Assembly (NCBI GenBank): GCA_014905825.1
Contig: JACGCN010000011.1
Coordinates: forward strand, 434,001-498,000
Reading direction: 5' to 3'
DNA from: Lyophyllum atratum
Lineage: Eukaryota > Basidiomycota > Agaricomycetes > Agaricales > Lyophyllaceae
Length of the DNA stretch: 64,000 nt
The position numbers were made by a program, and so were the translations under genes. Shown one piece after another: positions 11,827 through 22,614 of this stretch (position 1 is the first letter of the stretch; the number at the start of each line of letters is the position of its first letter). Below the pieces are notes generated by a model. The model did no database searches, was not told the origin of the DNA, and worked only from the letters and a program-made list of their open reading frames with translations.

Positions 11827-12114
11827 ATGAAATTCGATTCGTCCATGTATCTGACCACCGCTGTTGTGTTCTCAGTTGCGACCCAAGCCGTATCTGCATC
11901 TTCTGCACCTGGTTTGACCATATCCGACACGCTACCTGGGACGGCACACGACGCCTCTACGAGGTGGACTTGGCCTTTTCAATCGAAATCCTCCCATGCA
12001 CCTCCAGGAGACGTAGTGCAGGTCGACGAAACATCTTTTTTACGAGGAACACCGGCAGCTTCATACCTTCGCCGACAAACATTTGGACATCGCCGACGAC
12101 GGAGCCACCCATGA
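11827..12114 (+). CDS. Small secreted protein candidate, 95 aa
   Basis: A single open frame starting MKFDSSMYLTTAVVFSVATQAVSA, a convincing signal peptide with cleavage likely after AVSA or SASSA. The mature part is Ser/Thr/Pro-rich and ends in an Arg/His-rich tail (RRQTFGHRRRRSHP). No cysteine is present in the mature part and no family is recognised. The start is chosen at 11827 rather than an upstream in-frame ATG at 11785 because it puts the hydrophobic segment at the N-terminus and follows a TATA-like box. Size and composition fit a fungal small secreted protein, but without splicing or homology evidence it could be chance. Confidence 0.4.
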   Translation: MKFDSSMYLTTAVVFSVATQAVSASSAPGLTISDTLPGTAHDASTRWTWPFQSKSSHAPPGDVVQVDETSFLRGTPAASYLRRQTFGHRRRRSHP

Positions 12115-13003
12115 TACATCGCCCACCGTTAGTTCGCATTAGATTTTAATATTGCCATCTCTGACATAACTGTGTCTAGACCTTGAACTATTACAATATC
12201 ATTCCCCTAAAGAGATCGAACCACAGTCTAGACGACCTAGAATTTCTCCGAAGAGTTTCTTGTACTCCTTGCATCGTCATGATGCACTTTCGCCCTCGGG
12301 CTTAGAGATATGTATATGCCCATGTACAGGGGGGCGATCAAATGTAACTTAACCTATGGTCAGAAGAGAATCCATGACCTGTTTCTAGGCAGAGTCTTGC
12401 CCTGTCTTCCCCCTTTCGCACCATTCGATGACAAGGAACCATCGATTGCATGTCATATCAGAACGCACCGAACACACCGATAAGCATGCGTCACCCCAGT
12501 GGTCCGGCATGCCGCCTCATTTCGCATCCACATAAGCCCAGCCAGGGCTCGTCTTCGCAAAAGCCTGTGAAACGTGACGCGACTTCAATTGGCTGGGAAT
12601 ATCGCAATTAATCCAGCAAAACTACTCTATCTGTGCGCTGTCATCGACATTCTCAAGGCAAGCGATCCGAACGAGCTCGTGATGGTTGGTTCTATCGATA
12701 CACCCGCAGCACTCAAGATTAACCATACCCGAAGTTCTCCCAAAATTGCCCCTATTGCGCCATCGTGGATTCGCGAATAGCACAATTCACGCTCCTGTTT
12801 GGTCGCTGTTTTCCCTCGTCTGACTTCATTTCAGCAGTATGGTATAAAGCGGGTCGTCGACCAGCCATGTCTCCATAGTCTACCCACTACCCTTCAAGCC
12901 TTCACAGTCAGGGCCTCATCTCCCCAACGAATCTCAACGCAGTCTAGGTTCTTTTCTCTCCGTTCGTTCCTTATCCTTTCACTAATTCTTGATTCAGATC
13001 ATA
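12115..13003. other. Intergenic with TATA box for the small basic gene
   Basis: No convincing coding region. TATAAAG at 12843-12849 lies 155 nt before the ATG at 13004. The last bases before the ATG (CACTAAT...TTGATTCAG) look like a branch point plus acceptor, so a 5' UTR intron is possible. Confidence 0.4.
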
Positions 13004-13269
13004 ATGGCCGGAAAGACCCCCAAATCCGCCTCGTCAAAAACCCAGACGGTAAGATCTGCACTCATTATCGCTTTCCGCTCCTTTCACGGCCTCACGCCAT
13101 GCTTTAGGCCAAGGCCGGAACCGGGAAGGCCCCTGTTTCCGCCCGTACACAGACTGCTACTGGAGCCAGCTCCGACAAGCCGGCTGGCGGCGCCGCCAAG
13201 GTCTCAACAACCGGTGCTGGTGCTGGTGCGATACCGAAGGCGCCTGGAGGAAAGGCGCCAAAGAAATAA
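13004..13269 (+). CDS. Small basic Ala/Gly/Lys-rich protein, 68 aa
   Basis: Two exons, 13004-13048 and 13108-13269, with a clean GTAAGA...TTTAG intron in phase 0. The product begins MAGKTPKSASSKTQT and continues with Lys/Ala/Gly/Ser/Thr repeats (AKAGTGKAP, KPAGGAAK, APGGKAPKK) to the stop. It is highly basic, lacks hydrophobic core or cysteine, and is probably disordered. It resembles small histone-tail-like or nucleic-acid-binding peptides in composition only; no family is recognised. Support comes from the intron that preserves the frame, the TATA box upstream, and composition unlike the surrounding non-coding DNA. Confidence 0.5.
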
Positions 13270-13900
13270 ATTTGGATTGGCGCGATCTACGCAGATTTTG
13301 AGCGTTCGTGCAACTGGAAGCTTGACCCTCGGGGACATTCGTGAGAGGAGAGGGTACTGTAGATACCTCCGTAAGATAGATACAAAGTAAATGGCTGTAA
13401 AATCTACTTGGAAAATCTAGAATTGGGGCTGGTTGATTGGCATCGGTTTCAGTTTTAAACAAGTTCTTCGCGATCGCGAGTTGCCAGTGAATATCTTCAA
13501 GTTGATCGTCAGACATCACGACTCCTCCAGACCCCCCGACCGCACGCACTCAAGCCTCAGATTTCGTCGGTTAGATTATTCAGTTCACTGCTGCAACGCG
13601 TTTCACCTACTTACTGACATTCCTGGCAGACTCAAATTAGTAGTAGTGCAGTTTATGACTTGCCTCGCAGATGCTTCGAGTTGAGGGCAAGTTTGCTCAT
13701 GTCATACATGAGGAGTTCGAAGGTTGTATTCCGTTGAATGCATTTATACACAAACCAAGTGCATCATGGTGCAGGCAAAGTCCAAACGAACTCTACAACA
13801 ATTCTCCTCGCGCTCCTCTTGTTGAAGACCTTTTCTTCAGCACCTAACCCTGGGCTGTATCTTACCTTCCACCTCTGTACTCCCGCCGCCGACTTCGCTA
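13270..13900. other. Intergenic, no gene seen
   Basis: Separates the small basic gene from the GTPase at 13.9 kb. Only short open frames without motifs on either strand. Confidence 0.5.
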
Positions 13901-15066
13901 ATGATCATGGGCAATTCGAGAAAGAGGAATTCCTGGAAGAAGGAAGTCAGGCCAGAAGATGTATTTATGAACGATCCCAAGGAGACCGATATCATTGTCC
14001 CGTACGTCCGCACGTCTAGTCCAGATGGTACTAAGGGTTTCACTGACTGAGGACTAGAATCATGGGTCCCACAGGATCAGGGAAAAGCACAGTTTGTGTA
14101 CTCCCGTCACTAAACTCCTCTTCCTCGACTCACTCGTAAAATCAGTTTATCAACACATTAATCGGCCAAGATGTTACGCCTGTTGGCCATGACCTTAGAT
14201 CACACACAGCGCATATCGAGTATTTTGCCTTCTTGCACCCCGATTTCCCAAATCGCCGTATTGTGGTGATCGACACTCCTGGTTTTGACGACACGACTGT
14301 CGATGACCGAGAGATTTTGAGGCGTATCGCAATCTGGCTAACTCGCTCGTGAGTGCCATTTTCTCTTGACATGATATGTACCGCTATCAAACACTTACCA
14401 TGATATTTTTCTCAGTTACGACGCCAAAATGAAGCTTGCTGGAGTCATATATCTACACGATATCACTCAAGACCGGATAGGGGGAACAGCGCGGAAAAAC
14501 CTCGACATGCTCAACAAGCTCTGCGGCATCGAAGCTACCAAGAACGTCATTCTTGCCACGACAAAGTGGAGCAAAGTCACCCAGGAAGTAGGGGAGCAGC
14601 GCGAAAAGGAGCTGAAAACCGAGCATTGGAAATACATGCTAAGCCTTGGATCTAGCATCAAGCGATTCGACGGCACTCAACGCTCAGCGCGACGCCTCGT
14701 TAACTCTGTCCTCGCCAAGAATGTCCTCGACGCCGTCCAGATCCAACGCGAGTTGGGGGACATCGATAATATCCTTGCCGAAACTGAAGCCGGTCGCACC
14801 CTGCGCTATACAGTGAAGGAGCTACTCGAGATTCAGAAGAACGCCGCTGCGCAGCTTCGACAGGAAGGAAGAGGGCCAGAAATGCACCAGAGAATTACGG
14901 AGTCCGAGGCGAAAATTCAGTCGAGTCTCAATCAGATCAAAGCGCTGAATATCCCTCCTGCTCGCAAGATCAAGCGTTTCCTGAGACTCTTGGTAAGCAT
15001 TGGTATATAACGGTTTCGACTCGAGGAGACACTAATCGTGGTCATTGGGTACCTACCTTGTAGTGA
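13901..15066 (+). CDS. AIG1-like P-loop GTPase
   Basis: Exons: 13901 (or ATG 13907)-14001, 14058-14091, 14146-14348, 14416 onward. Motifs: G1 GPTGSGKST encoded by the 34-nt exon 2, G3 DTPGFDD, GVIYLHDIT, G4-like ATTKW. A coiled-coil-prone C-terminal half follows (LRYTVKELLEIQKNAAAQL), then a basic-hydrophobic end (ARKIKRFLRLL). Reading straight on, the protein ends VSIGI at 15010. If the GTAAGC at 15-kb end is spliced to TTGTAG at 15063, the next codon is TGA (15064-15066), the arrangement also seen in the 19.4-kb copy. Predicted role is a membrane-associated GTPase; no substrate can be named. It is followed by a TRS65 relic, mirroring the GTPase-TRS65 order at 19.4-28.6 kb. Confidence 0.88.
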
Positions 15067-15311
15067 AGCCTCAATCTGCTATTCCTCCACTGTCTCTTGT
15101 GGCTTCGAACGAGGACAGCTGAGCTTTATTCTAATACATTTCTTATTTGCATCGCTGGTCGATTCTACGATTGGAAGGTGATAGATCTATCTCAAATGTC
15201 TCTTCGCCAACCGAACTTTCTTGCGGTCCACTTGTCGAGAAAAATTGTCCGAATAAACGCACATCTAGCATTCCGCGTCCTTCAACCTGCATGCCCAGCT
15301 TAGGAAAGTAC

Positions 15312-16715
15312 GCGATAGATAGTTACCACGGTCCCCTTGCTTACAACGCAGCCCTATCACCAAAACTAGTCTCAATTCTACTTGAAGAAACCGCATTGCA
15401 AGAGCATGTCCTCTACTCATGCCTCATGTTTGCAGTCTTGCACATTCTGTAGCTAAATGGCATGTGCATGCGGCGTTGAGGGTCTTGGACAGGTTCAGAT
15501 GGCCAGAACCATGGATCGCAGGTTTCGTACTAAGCTTCCGGTCACATTGAAGGGATCATGCGAGCCGTTTGACCAGACAGTGCGTCTGACGCCAAAGTAT
15601 ATATCCTCTTCAAAAAATGATCTAGTCATGAAAGCTAGCTTGTCCTACCTTAGATTCAACGAAAAACCAGATTCAACATCTGTAAGTGTCAAGGCATCGA
15701 TGGAGTGAACACCAGGCGTCACAGCAAGGAATATGCGCACAGACTGGCATGCAGACTGACGAAGCGGCCTGTAAAGACCATTTGGCTATTGAATTAAAAG
15801 AGACATCAAGGATGACGCACCCTATGCGAACCTGAGCATCTAGCGACAATATCCCAGGGAAACCGCTCTTCTTGGCTACACCTGCCGTACTCCCATAACC
15901 CGCATCGTCACGCTCTCCCGCTTTCCACCTCTTCCGTCGCGCACAACAAGTAATTTCAACCGGCCACCTTCTCGACCATACAGCCTGTCCCTGATCCCGA
16001 CCCTTCGAGTCTCGATCTCTACAGAGCAACACCCACAGTCCGCTTCTAGCTTCCCGCTTCTCGTCTCTCGCGTTCCTCCCGCGTTTCATCGGGATCTGAA
16101 TTCCGCTCCCTGTGAGCAAAAGATATGGCATGATACCGTCCGCATTCGCATTCGGAAGCCGGAGACCGTGCGCAGCATCTTGTGGTGCGACGTAATGTTG
16201 GGCGTGCAGTGCGGCGTGCGCACCGCAGTCATGGGCGATGGCGATGGTGTGGTAAGTGTTGGAATGGAAACAGGTTAAAGAGAGACAGTGCCAAGTCGGG
16301 TGGAAGGGAGAATAATGGATTCATCGCCAGTCTTGGACAAGGTAGGACCTGTTTTCTGCTTATCACAACGAGCACACAGTTCGATTAAAGTATTAATCTG
16401 CGAGAAGACCATTGAGAAGATTTACTTCGTCGAGTCGACCATAGGTGTCTTCCTCTTTCTCGACGGGAAGCCCGGTTTGGGCTGGTGGGAGAGTCTGGAG
16501 GTGCCAAGAACTGACCGCCCACGGATGCGAAAAAGATAGATAAGGGGTGGTTGGGTTGTGTAATGGCGAGCGGTTATTCGCGAAGTGTTGCAGACATAGG
16601 AGCGGATCCGAGAAATTCGTCGCAATAAACCTACCAAGCGAGGGTTAAATTTTGTAGCTACATTGAGAAGCACAAGTAAGTAGCTCACAGATGGTAAGGT
16701 ATGATTGATAACCGG
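15312..16715 (-). pseudogene. Decayed duplicate of TRS65 3' half and its downstream flank
   Basis: This stretch aligns in order with 25260-27980 (intact TRS65 plus downstream flank). Both have the same CCAAAACTAGT...TGCAAGAGCATGT block, the same C-terminal exon (CMPVCAH, DAW..LHRCLDT in one frame), the AGVAKKSGFPGIL exon and the VNLLDG-type exon region. Two deletions mark it as a relic. About 1.23 kb of the central coding region is missing, with the junction near 15965 and breakpoints near 25975 and 27210. A second, about 50-bp deletion near 15600 removes the terminal exon. Frames on either side of the large junction no longer agree. It is not expected to make a TRAPP subunit. Confidence 0.8.
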
Positions 16716-17309
16716 CGCGAGGTGCCTCTCATTACAGTGGGAGAGCTCCGAAAGAAACATGATCAGACATCACAGGGTTTTGGCGGGCGGTGCGCACACT
16801 CAACGCACACTTACAACAAATGATACCGACTTGAGAGTTTTGGATTTACCCGCTACTTTACGTATGTACTGTAGTGGGTTTCTGTCCGACATGCCCCATA
16901 AAAACCACTAATCGTGATCGATCATCGAACATCGTACCAGGTGACCGTGGGCGTATCCTGCCTCACATGACACGGTCGCGTCTCGCGTCTCCAAATTTTA
17001 CCTTTTCTTGTCCCTTTTTCTGTCTCAGTATCCGTGCTTATGTACCCCTCGTAACCTCGGGATTCCAATCGCATAGGTCATCCCATCATAACCCCTCAAA
17101 ACCTAACATTGGTTATTACATTTCAGGTAGGACGGGTTATGCAAGTGCACGAACGAATTACTGCTGGAGGTGTGATACCGTTGACGGGGTTCTGTGACCG
17201 TGGGTACTCTTCGTAATACACTTGTCCCCTATCCCCTTTCTCATGGTGGTCCTCACTAAAAGCTGTCTTACATTCCTTCCCCCTCACAACTTCCTAGCAC
17301 CATCACAAC
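16716..17309. other. Intergenic, no gene seen
   Basis: No motif-bearing open frame; the plus-strand frame at 16874-17197 shows no recognisable domain or splice support. Confidence 0.4.
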
Positions 17310-18630
17310 TATGAGCTTGTGGATCGGTCGCGTTCCCGCGCTTGATCGCTTCAATCCGTCCCCGAGTACCTCACAGCTCTCAGCGCCAATCACCTGAACC
17401 GTCTGGTCTCGAGCTCGCCACATCTAGTCTATGAGGTCTTGGCGACGGGCGCTCGAAATTTGGCCTGATTGTGGCAGGAATTGAAGACAACGGGTATGTG
17501 ATTTCCTTGGTTCTTGTATCTTATCGCATATCAGCTGGACTTGACCTCTCTCCCACGAGAATATAGATTGCGCGTTCATGGTATTTGAAGGTGAGTCAAG
17601 GCTTGTCCAGTCTGTGAAACAACGGTTGATTTCCGGTGTTCAGATACCACATGAAAACGAGCCTGAGAGTTCCGTCCTCGCATGGAGGATCGCGGTGAAG
17701 ACCTTGTCATGTATCAGTACAGTCTACTCATACTTACAACATCAATAGGTTTGTGTTATTTCCATGAATCCATGATCACTGTGTTGACAGCTCAGGTAAC
17801 ATCATCTCTGTAGTGGAAGTCACTGCTGCGCATGGGCGGAAATACTAGGGGGTAAACGATGATGACGATGAGAGTGATGCCTCAGGCATTGGAAGGAGGG
17901 GTGGGATGACTATTGGGACAAGTTCGGGCCCTCTCCTGTCAACTGTGATCGGAACACCGCCAAAGCTGAGGCCATCAGCGAAGGCGACGAATGACTCTTC
18001 TCGCTCGCCGCGCTCTGTAGACGAGGCGTGATCTTCCTATCAACGCAAGGGGGGTTCAAACTCTATTTTGAGTGGCGGTCGGTGCCCAGATATATCCTCG
18101 ACCTCACCACCTAGCCGGACGGTTGACACTAGACGCGCCCTCCATTTGATAACTCGGGTCCCGAGGAGACAAATTCTCCACCACCGGTATTGACCAGCCA
18201 GGGAACATTTGCATAAACTATCTCAAAGCCTGCGTTCCATTCATATTTATGTTCCACTATCCTCAATGTTCTGATCTTTGTTGTGGCATAGCGACATTTT
18301 CGAGAAGCAGAAAGTCTAAAGATATCATTTCCGATACCAACACTGGTCCAACAGTGCATGACAAGGGTTTCGTAGGCTCTCTCCGAGCCTTATCAGTCGA
18401 CGTCGCAAAACGGCTCTCAGAAAGGCACTGCCCGCTGTCGTCCGCCATTGCGACAAAGCTGACGAAACAAATGCTGATAGGACGTATCTCCAACTGCCCA
18501 GATGCATCTTCTCTGTGCGCGATTACTGTCTCGTCACAGCCGTCGCGCTCGCTCACATCCACAAGAACTTACGGTCTACTTTTCGGTGTGGAAATTGCTA
18601 CTCTTTGGCCGGATAACGGAGGAAATTAGA
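17310..18630 (+). pseudogene. Possible degraded gene, unidentified
   Basis: The plus strand has short coherent coding-like stretches in changing frames. There is a start MSLWIGRVPALDRFNP at 17310, then in another frame EYLTALSANHLNRLV and HLVYEVLATGARNLA, intron-like GTATGT...ATAG at about 17491-17567, and an acidic-Ser/Pro-rich segment (DDDDESDASGIG) near 17860. Stops and frame changes interrupt all of them. The pattern suggests an old broken gene rather than non-coding DNA, but I cannot name the family, and an alternative reading as chance open frames remains. Confidence 0.3.
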
Positions 18631-19414
18631 GCTGGATCCTAACTGGACTGAGACATCCGAGCTTGTATGTCGCCTCGTAAACCCGATTTCGCATTTCCAT
18701 CCCGGTTAGACGCAAGCTGCTTGCAGCTATCTCGGGCAACTGTGTACAGACGACCGTCCAAATCGACGTCTGAACGGCCACGCTATGGTCGACGTTCAAC
18801 TTGAATGGTTGGCGTTGAGACTTGTCAGCTGCGAGTTAGCCCGGGACGGATGGAAGCGATCCCGGGTACAGGGACGCGACCTTTCTCAAGCTCATAGTTG
18901 CGATGGCGCTAGTCCAAAGCCATTTCGAGGGGAAAGGAACATGAGACGGCCACGGCCTTCGGTGCAAACCACCATGATAAAGGGGATAGGGGGTAAGTGT
19001 ATTGGAAACAACTGCGAACCCGTCCGACGTGCGTGGCGACGGTGAAGCGAAGCAGTAGACACTGTTGTAGTCTGTACTTGGGGTCTGAAATAGTGGAGTA
19101 TGATATGCACCGGACTAGTTGGTGAGTCGAGAGAAAATTTTGTATGCCATAACGGCCGATTAGTGATAACGCAAATAAGGAAAGTGAGCAAAGCTGTGTG
19201 AAGAGCGGTTAACCTGTATGAAGAATGTAACCTGTACCAAAACAAGCCCGAAGTAGCGGGCTTTGCGACGGAACGGCGCCCTACGGTGTTATGCGCCAAT
19301 CATGTCATCGGCAATCACCGCAATCCTCGTTCCATGCCACACCACGTGTTTGCGACTATAAGTAGATGTATACCTCATGGCCTTTTGTTCAGTCGCTCCT
19401 CCAGTCAAGTTGGT
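18631..19414. other. Intergenic, no gene seen
   Basis: Upstream of the GTPase at 19.4 kb. Short overlapping open frames on both strands (18785-19045, 18892-19299) have no domain or intron support. Confidence 0.4.
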
Positions 19415-20333
19415 ATGTCTCCCAAATTCATTACGAAGGATAGCGGAGTTGTGATCCTGTACGTTTATCACTAGCCCTCGGAGGAGGAACTAATGCTTGG
19501 AACTGACCCTCACCACCAGCGTGCTAGGCGACACTGGTGTCGGGAAAAGCACAGTGCGTCTCTCACTTTCTGCCATCTTAACATGAGATTTGAGCTCCAT
19601 TCTCAGTTCATAAACACCGTTGCTGGACAACCTATCGCGGAGGTCAGCCACAGGCTGACTTCGTCCGAGCCAGTCGCAAAGCACTTTATCATTCAGCATC
19701 CTCAACGCTCGACGCGCTCCTTTATCCTCGTTGAAGCACCTGGTTTCGACAATTATTCCGAGTCTGACGATGAAATCTTAAAACGAATCATCGACTGGTT
19801 GAAAGCGTCGTGCGTATATCCTTCAAGGAGCGCCTCAATTTGCCTCACCCCACCACAGGTGCGACCAGGACGCTTCATTTGGGGGCATTGTCTACCTGCA
19901 CGACATCACCAAGAACCGGAACACCCAATCGATGGTGACCGGAACATTCACTCTGATGGGACTTTCTCGCCCTGAGCCAATTGGTCATGTTCTTCTGGCG
20001 ACGGTAAACTGGAGAAGAGCCCAGCAAGATCTTCAAGCCGAACTTCGCGAGCAGGAATTGAAGGACCGTGATTGGAGGATGATCTTGAAAGCAGGTGCTC
20101 AGACCTGCCGCTTCATGAACACGAAGGATTCGGCCTGGGGTATCATCGACACCTTGCTTCAGGCAGAACCACTCAAAATCCGCATACTTCAGCAAGACTT
20201 GGATAGGATTCATTACTCGTTGCCAAGAAAATCAGCGGCATCTGGCACCAAGAAACGCTTCTTTGCATCTCTGTTTAGCATATTTAGATCTAAGGTAGGT
20301 TCACCCCAGACAACCGTGACGGCAGCCTATTGA
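19415..20333 (+). CDS. Divergent AIG1-like P-loop protein, degenerate G3 and G4
   Basis: Exons 19415-19458, 19520-19553, 19607-19809 and 19859-20294 (or on to 20333 if the last intron is retained). The P-loop is intact (GDTGVGKST, again alone in a 34-nt exon). The G3 motif reads EAPGFDN where all paralogues have DTPGF, and the G4-like motif reads TVNW instead of TTKW. The GGIVYLHDIT segment is kept. The C-terminus is basic-aromatic (KKRFFASLFSIFRSK). With the usual Asp of G3 changed to Glu, GTP hydrolysis may be altered, so this may be a nucleotide-binding pseudo-GTPase. It lacks the long coiled coil of the 38-42 kb copies. If the last intron is spliced (20295-20359), TGA follows directly at 20360. 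Confidence 0.75.
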
Positions 20334-20490
20334 TTTCTCAATTAACTCTGTTCTATTAGTGAGCAGAAGAGGCTTAGGCTTCTTCGCAACTCTATTTATC
20401 ATGTATCGATCCCCTAAGGTCGGTCAGCTCCAAACAATGGCAGCGTAGTGATATTCCTAATGAACTTTGCTCCATTCGTCGCAGTAAGAT
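20250..20490 (+). repeat. Diverged tandem duplication at the GTPase 3' end
   Basis: Roughly 110-nt unit: 20250-20360 covers the last coding bases, terminal intron and acceptor of the 19.4-kb GTPase. A diverged copy follows at 20370-20490 (CTTCTTCGCAACTCTATTTA, CTAAGGTCGGT, GGCAGC, then GTCGCAG). The second copy preserves a donor-like and an acceptor-like site. Confidence 0.5.
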
Positions 20491-21107
20491 TACAGCCATA
20501 TTTATTCAGATGGAATACCAAGGCTTGACTAGATCGGCGCTCCGAGTATATTACTGGTCGACGATATAATGAGGTTGGAACCTTACTTGACGGTTAACGA
20601 CGAGAATATGTAGAGCGACATGAACAGGTATTGAGAGGTCCAAACGAGCACGTAGATGGCGAAGATCATCTTTGGTGATCGGACCACAAGCCTGAGGACA
20701 TAATTTCTGTTGCTCTGCTCGTTTTTCTTCTTTGCACGCTCTCTCAGAACCTCGCAGAATATGTGGATTCCGTATCCCATTGCATTATTGTAATATAGTT
20801 TGTAGTACGTCCTCGAGTGTCGCCTCTTAACTCCGACTCATCTCGTCTTGATCTCCCTTCTTACCTGCCCTTCTACTGCGCCAGCGCGAAACACCAAAAC
20901 CAGTACACTCCCAGGGCGTGGAGCATACATGCGGACTCCGCATGTTCTTGGCAGTGCGTCCGATGTCATCTTCCCTTTATTGATAGACTGCCAGTGGATG
21001 CATATAGACAGAGCTCGGTCAGCATCAGCTCAGCTAACTTGAAGAGTCGAATCGCATGTGTTGTTTGTCAATGTTCTCCTCAAGTACAAAAACAACGCAG
21101 TTCATTA

Positions 21108-21230
21108 GGAAGCGTGGCAATAGGACATAACGTAGGTCGTCACTGTTGTCGTTGCAGCTGTTACAGTCATGTCGTCATCAAGAAAGAGTCTCGTTTGTGT
21201 TCATATCTTCATGTTTAGTATGCGCTACAG
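21108..21230 (+). repeat. Dispersed repeat R1, copy near TIR element
   Basis: Matches 39608-39720 in direct orientation (GCGTGGCAATA..., GTCACTGTTGTCGTTGC, CATCAAGAAAGAGTCTCGTT, GTATGYGCTA) at about 85 percent by eye. Both copies lie downstream of an AIG1-like GTPase, consistent with duplication of GTPase gene plus flank. Confidence 0.65.
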
Positions 21231-21276
21231 CTGCAACATTCCCACACGAGCGTAGGACTGTAGAGCCACGCCTTAT

Positions 21277-21370
21277 CACCAGGGGCAAAGCTCGAGGCAG
21301 TTGAATTTCAACTGCCTTAAGGGCAGTTGTAAGGCAGTAGGCTATCCGTTGGTAGCCGGTTACAATCAAT
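21277..21370 (+). repeat. Left terminal inverted repeat
   Basis: About 94 bp, pairing with 24343-24437 in inverted orientation. The shared core reads GGCAGTT, ACTGCCTTAAGGGCAGTT and GTAAGGCAGT, followed by TAGCCGGTT; the core itself contains nested short palindromes (ACTGCC/GGCAGT). Confidence 0.8.
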
Positions 21371-21639
21371 TATGTAATTTGACCTCCGAACGAGCCCTTA
21401 GCCGTATGATCTTGCTTGACATCGTCTTTCTCACCTGATTCATTTCTCCTGCTCCATGTCTTCGCCCTCGCGCTTTGGCAAGCCGTAAATGCTCAAAAGT
21501 GAATTCTTCTTACACTCTTTGCATACTTTGTGTATAATGTACTAATCCTTCTGATCTGACAAATAGGACAAACTCGACCGAAGGCTAGACTACTAATGGG
21601 AGCGGGGGCGAGATGCAGCATGCAGGGTCTGCGGTTGCG

Positions 21640-22579
21640 GGCGGGAGCAAATCGCGTATCGGCTGAGGGGCGTTGACCAGGATGTGAACGAGAAGGAGCG
21701 CATTGGGGGAAGGTGCTGCGTCTGACGATCATGGGGGAGCTTTTGCTGCTTGGTATTAAGGATAAGCAGGTACGGGTCTTACTTTTGCTCCCTTCGCCGC
21801 CTCTTCTGCCTCTCCTCGTTCTTCGGCCTATACTCTTCGTACTTAGACTTGCGCTTTGACTCTTGTGCCTGTGGGATCTATACGTGCTTGCTGACATAGA
21901 TTGTCTATTCTTTCTATCTAGGGTCGCCTTTCCTTCGGATGGAGCTGGCGCTACGCCGGTGCATTGCGCTGGTGAAGGACCCGAACCGGCGGCGGCACCT
22001 CATTGCGGACTACCTGCTGGAATTCATCAACGGGCTGCACACGGGCGAGAAGATCCTCGACGAGGCGCTCGAGTTGAAGAAGATCCAGGAGCACGACGAA
22101 ATCCGGTATTAACAGCTGGATATACCTATCTGGTGGTAAGTTTACCTCCTTGTCTACCCAGGCCCCCTTCGTCACCGCCCTATCCCAGTATCTAACCTAT
22201 GTTCCCGTCCCTGCAGGCGAGACATGGAACACGATGAAAATCAGCTTCCAGCTCAAACAAGTCCGAGAGCACATAGCGGAAGGCCTGGTCGACGAAGGCA
22301 TCCTGCGCACCGAAAAGCGAACTTTCCTCCTGTTCGACATGGCCACGCACCCCGTCGCCGACGTCCGCACAAAGGAATTTGTCATCCCCGCACCGTCTCC
22401 CTCCTCATCTTCACCACCGCCTCCGTGCCCCCCTCGACTGCGAAGGCACGCAGCGCCGCGTCATCGGGGCGGTGCGTCTGGTGTGCGCGGCACGTACACC
22501 GAGTGTGCTGGATAATGCATCTCGGTGTCTCAGGTATGAGCAGCGGGATGCGGCGTTTGGGAGGTGTGATGAAATTTAG
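21640..22579 (+). pseudogene. Broken GOLPH3/Vps74 gene copy inside the TIR element
   Basis: Family signature segments appear in order but in several frames. These are DVNEKER then LRLTIMGELLLLGIKDKQ ending at a GT donor (exon end 21769). After an acceptor at 21921 come ELALRRCIALVKDP, LLEFINGLHTGEKILDEAL, WIYLSGGETWN, QLKQVREHIAEGLVDEGIL, TFLLFDMATHPV, VSLLIFTTASVPP, then GTQRRVIGAV and RYEQRDAAFGRCDEI before TAG at 22579. GOLPH3 proteins bind PI4P at the Golgi and retain glycosyltransferases. Frame breaks occur near 22105, 22380 and 22440, and the usual LSFWNDNISY-type segment at the start of exon 2 is deleted. It is a relic of a captured or duplicated host gene. Confidence 0.8.
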
Positions 22580-22614
22580 AAGAGAGACATATTATATGAT
22601 TCCCGGGCTATAGA

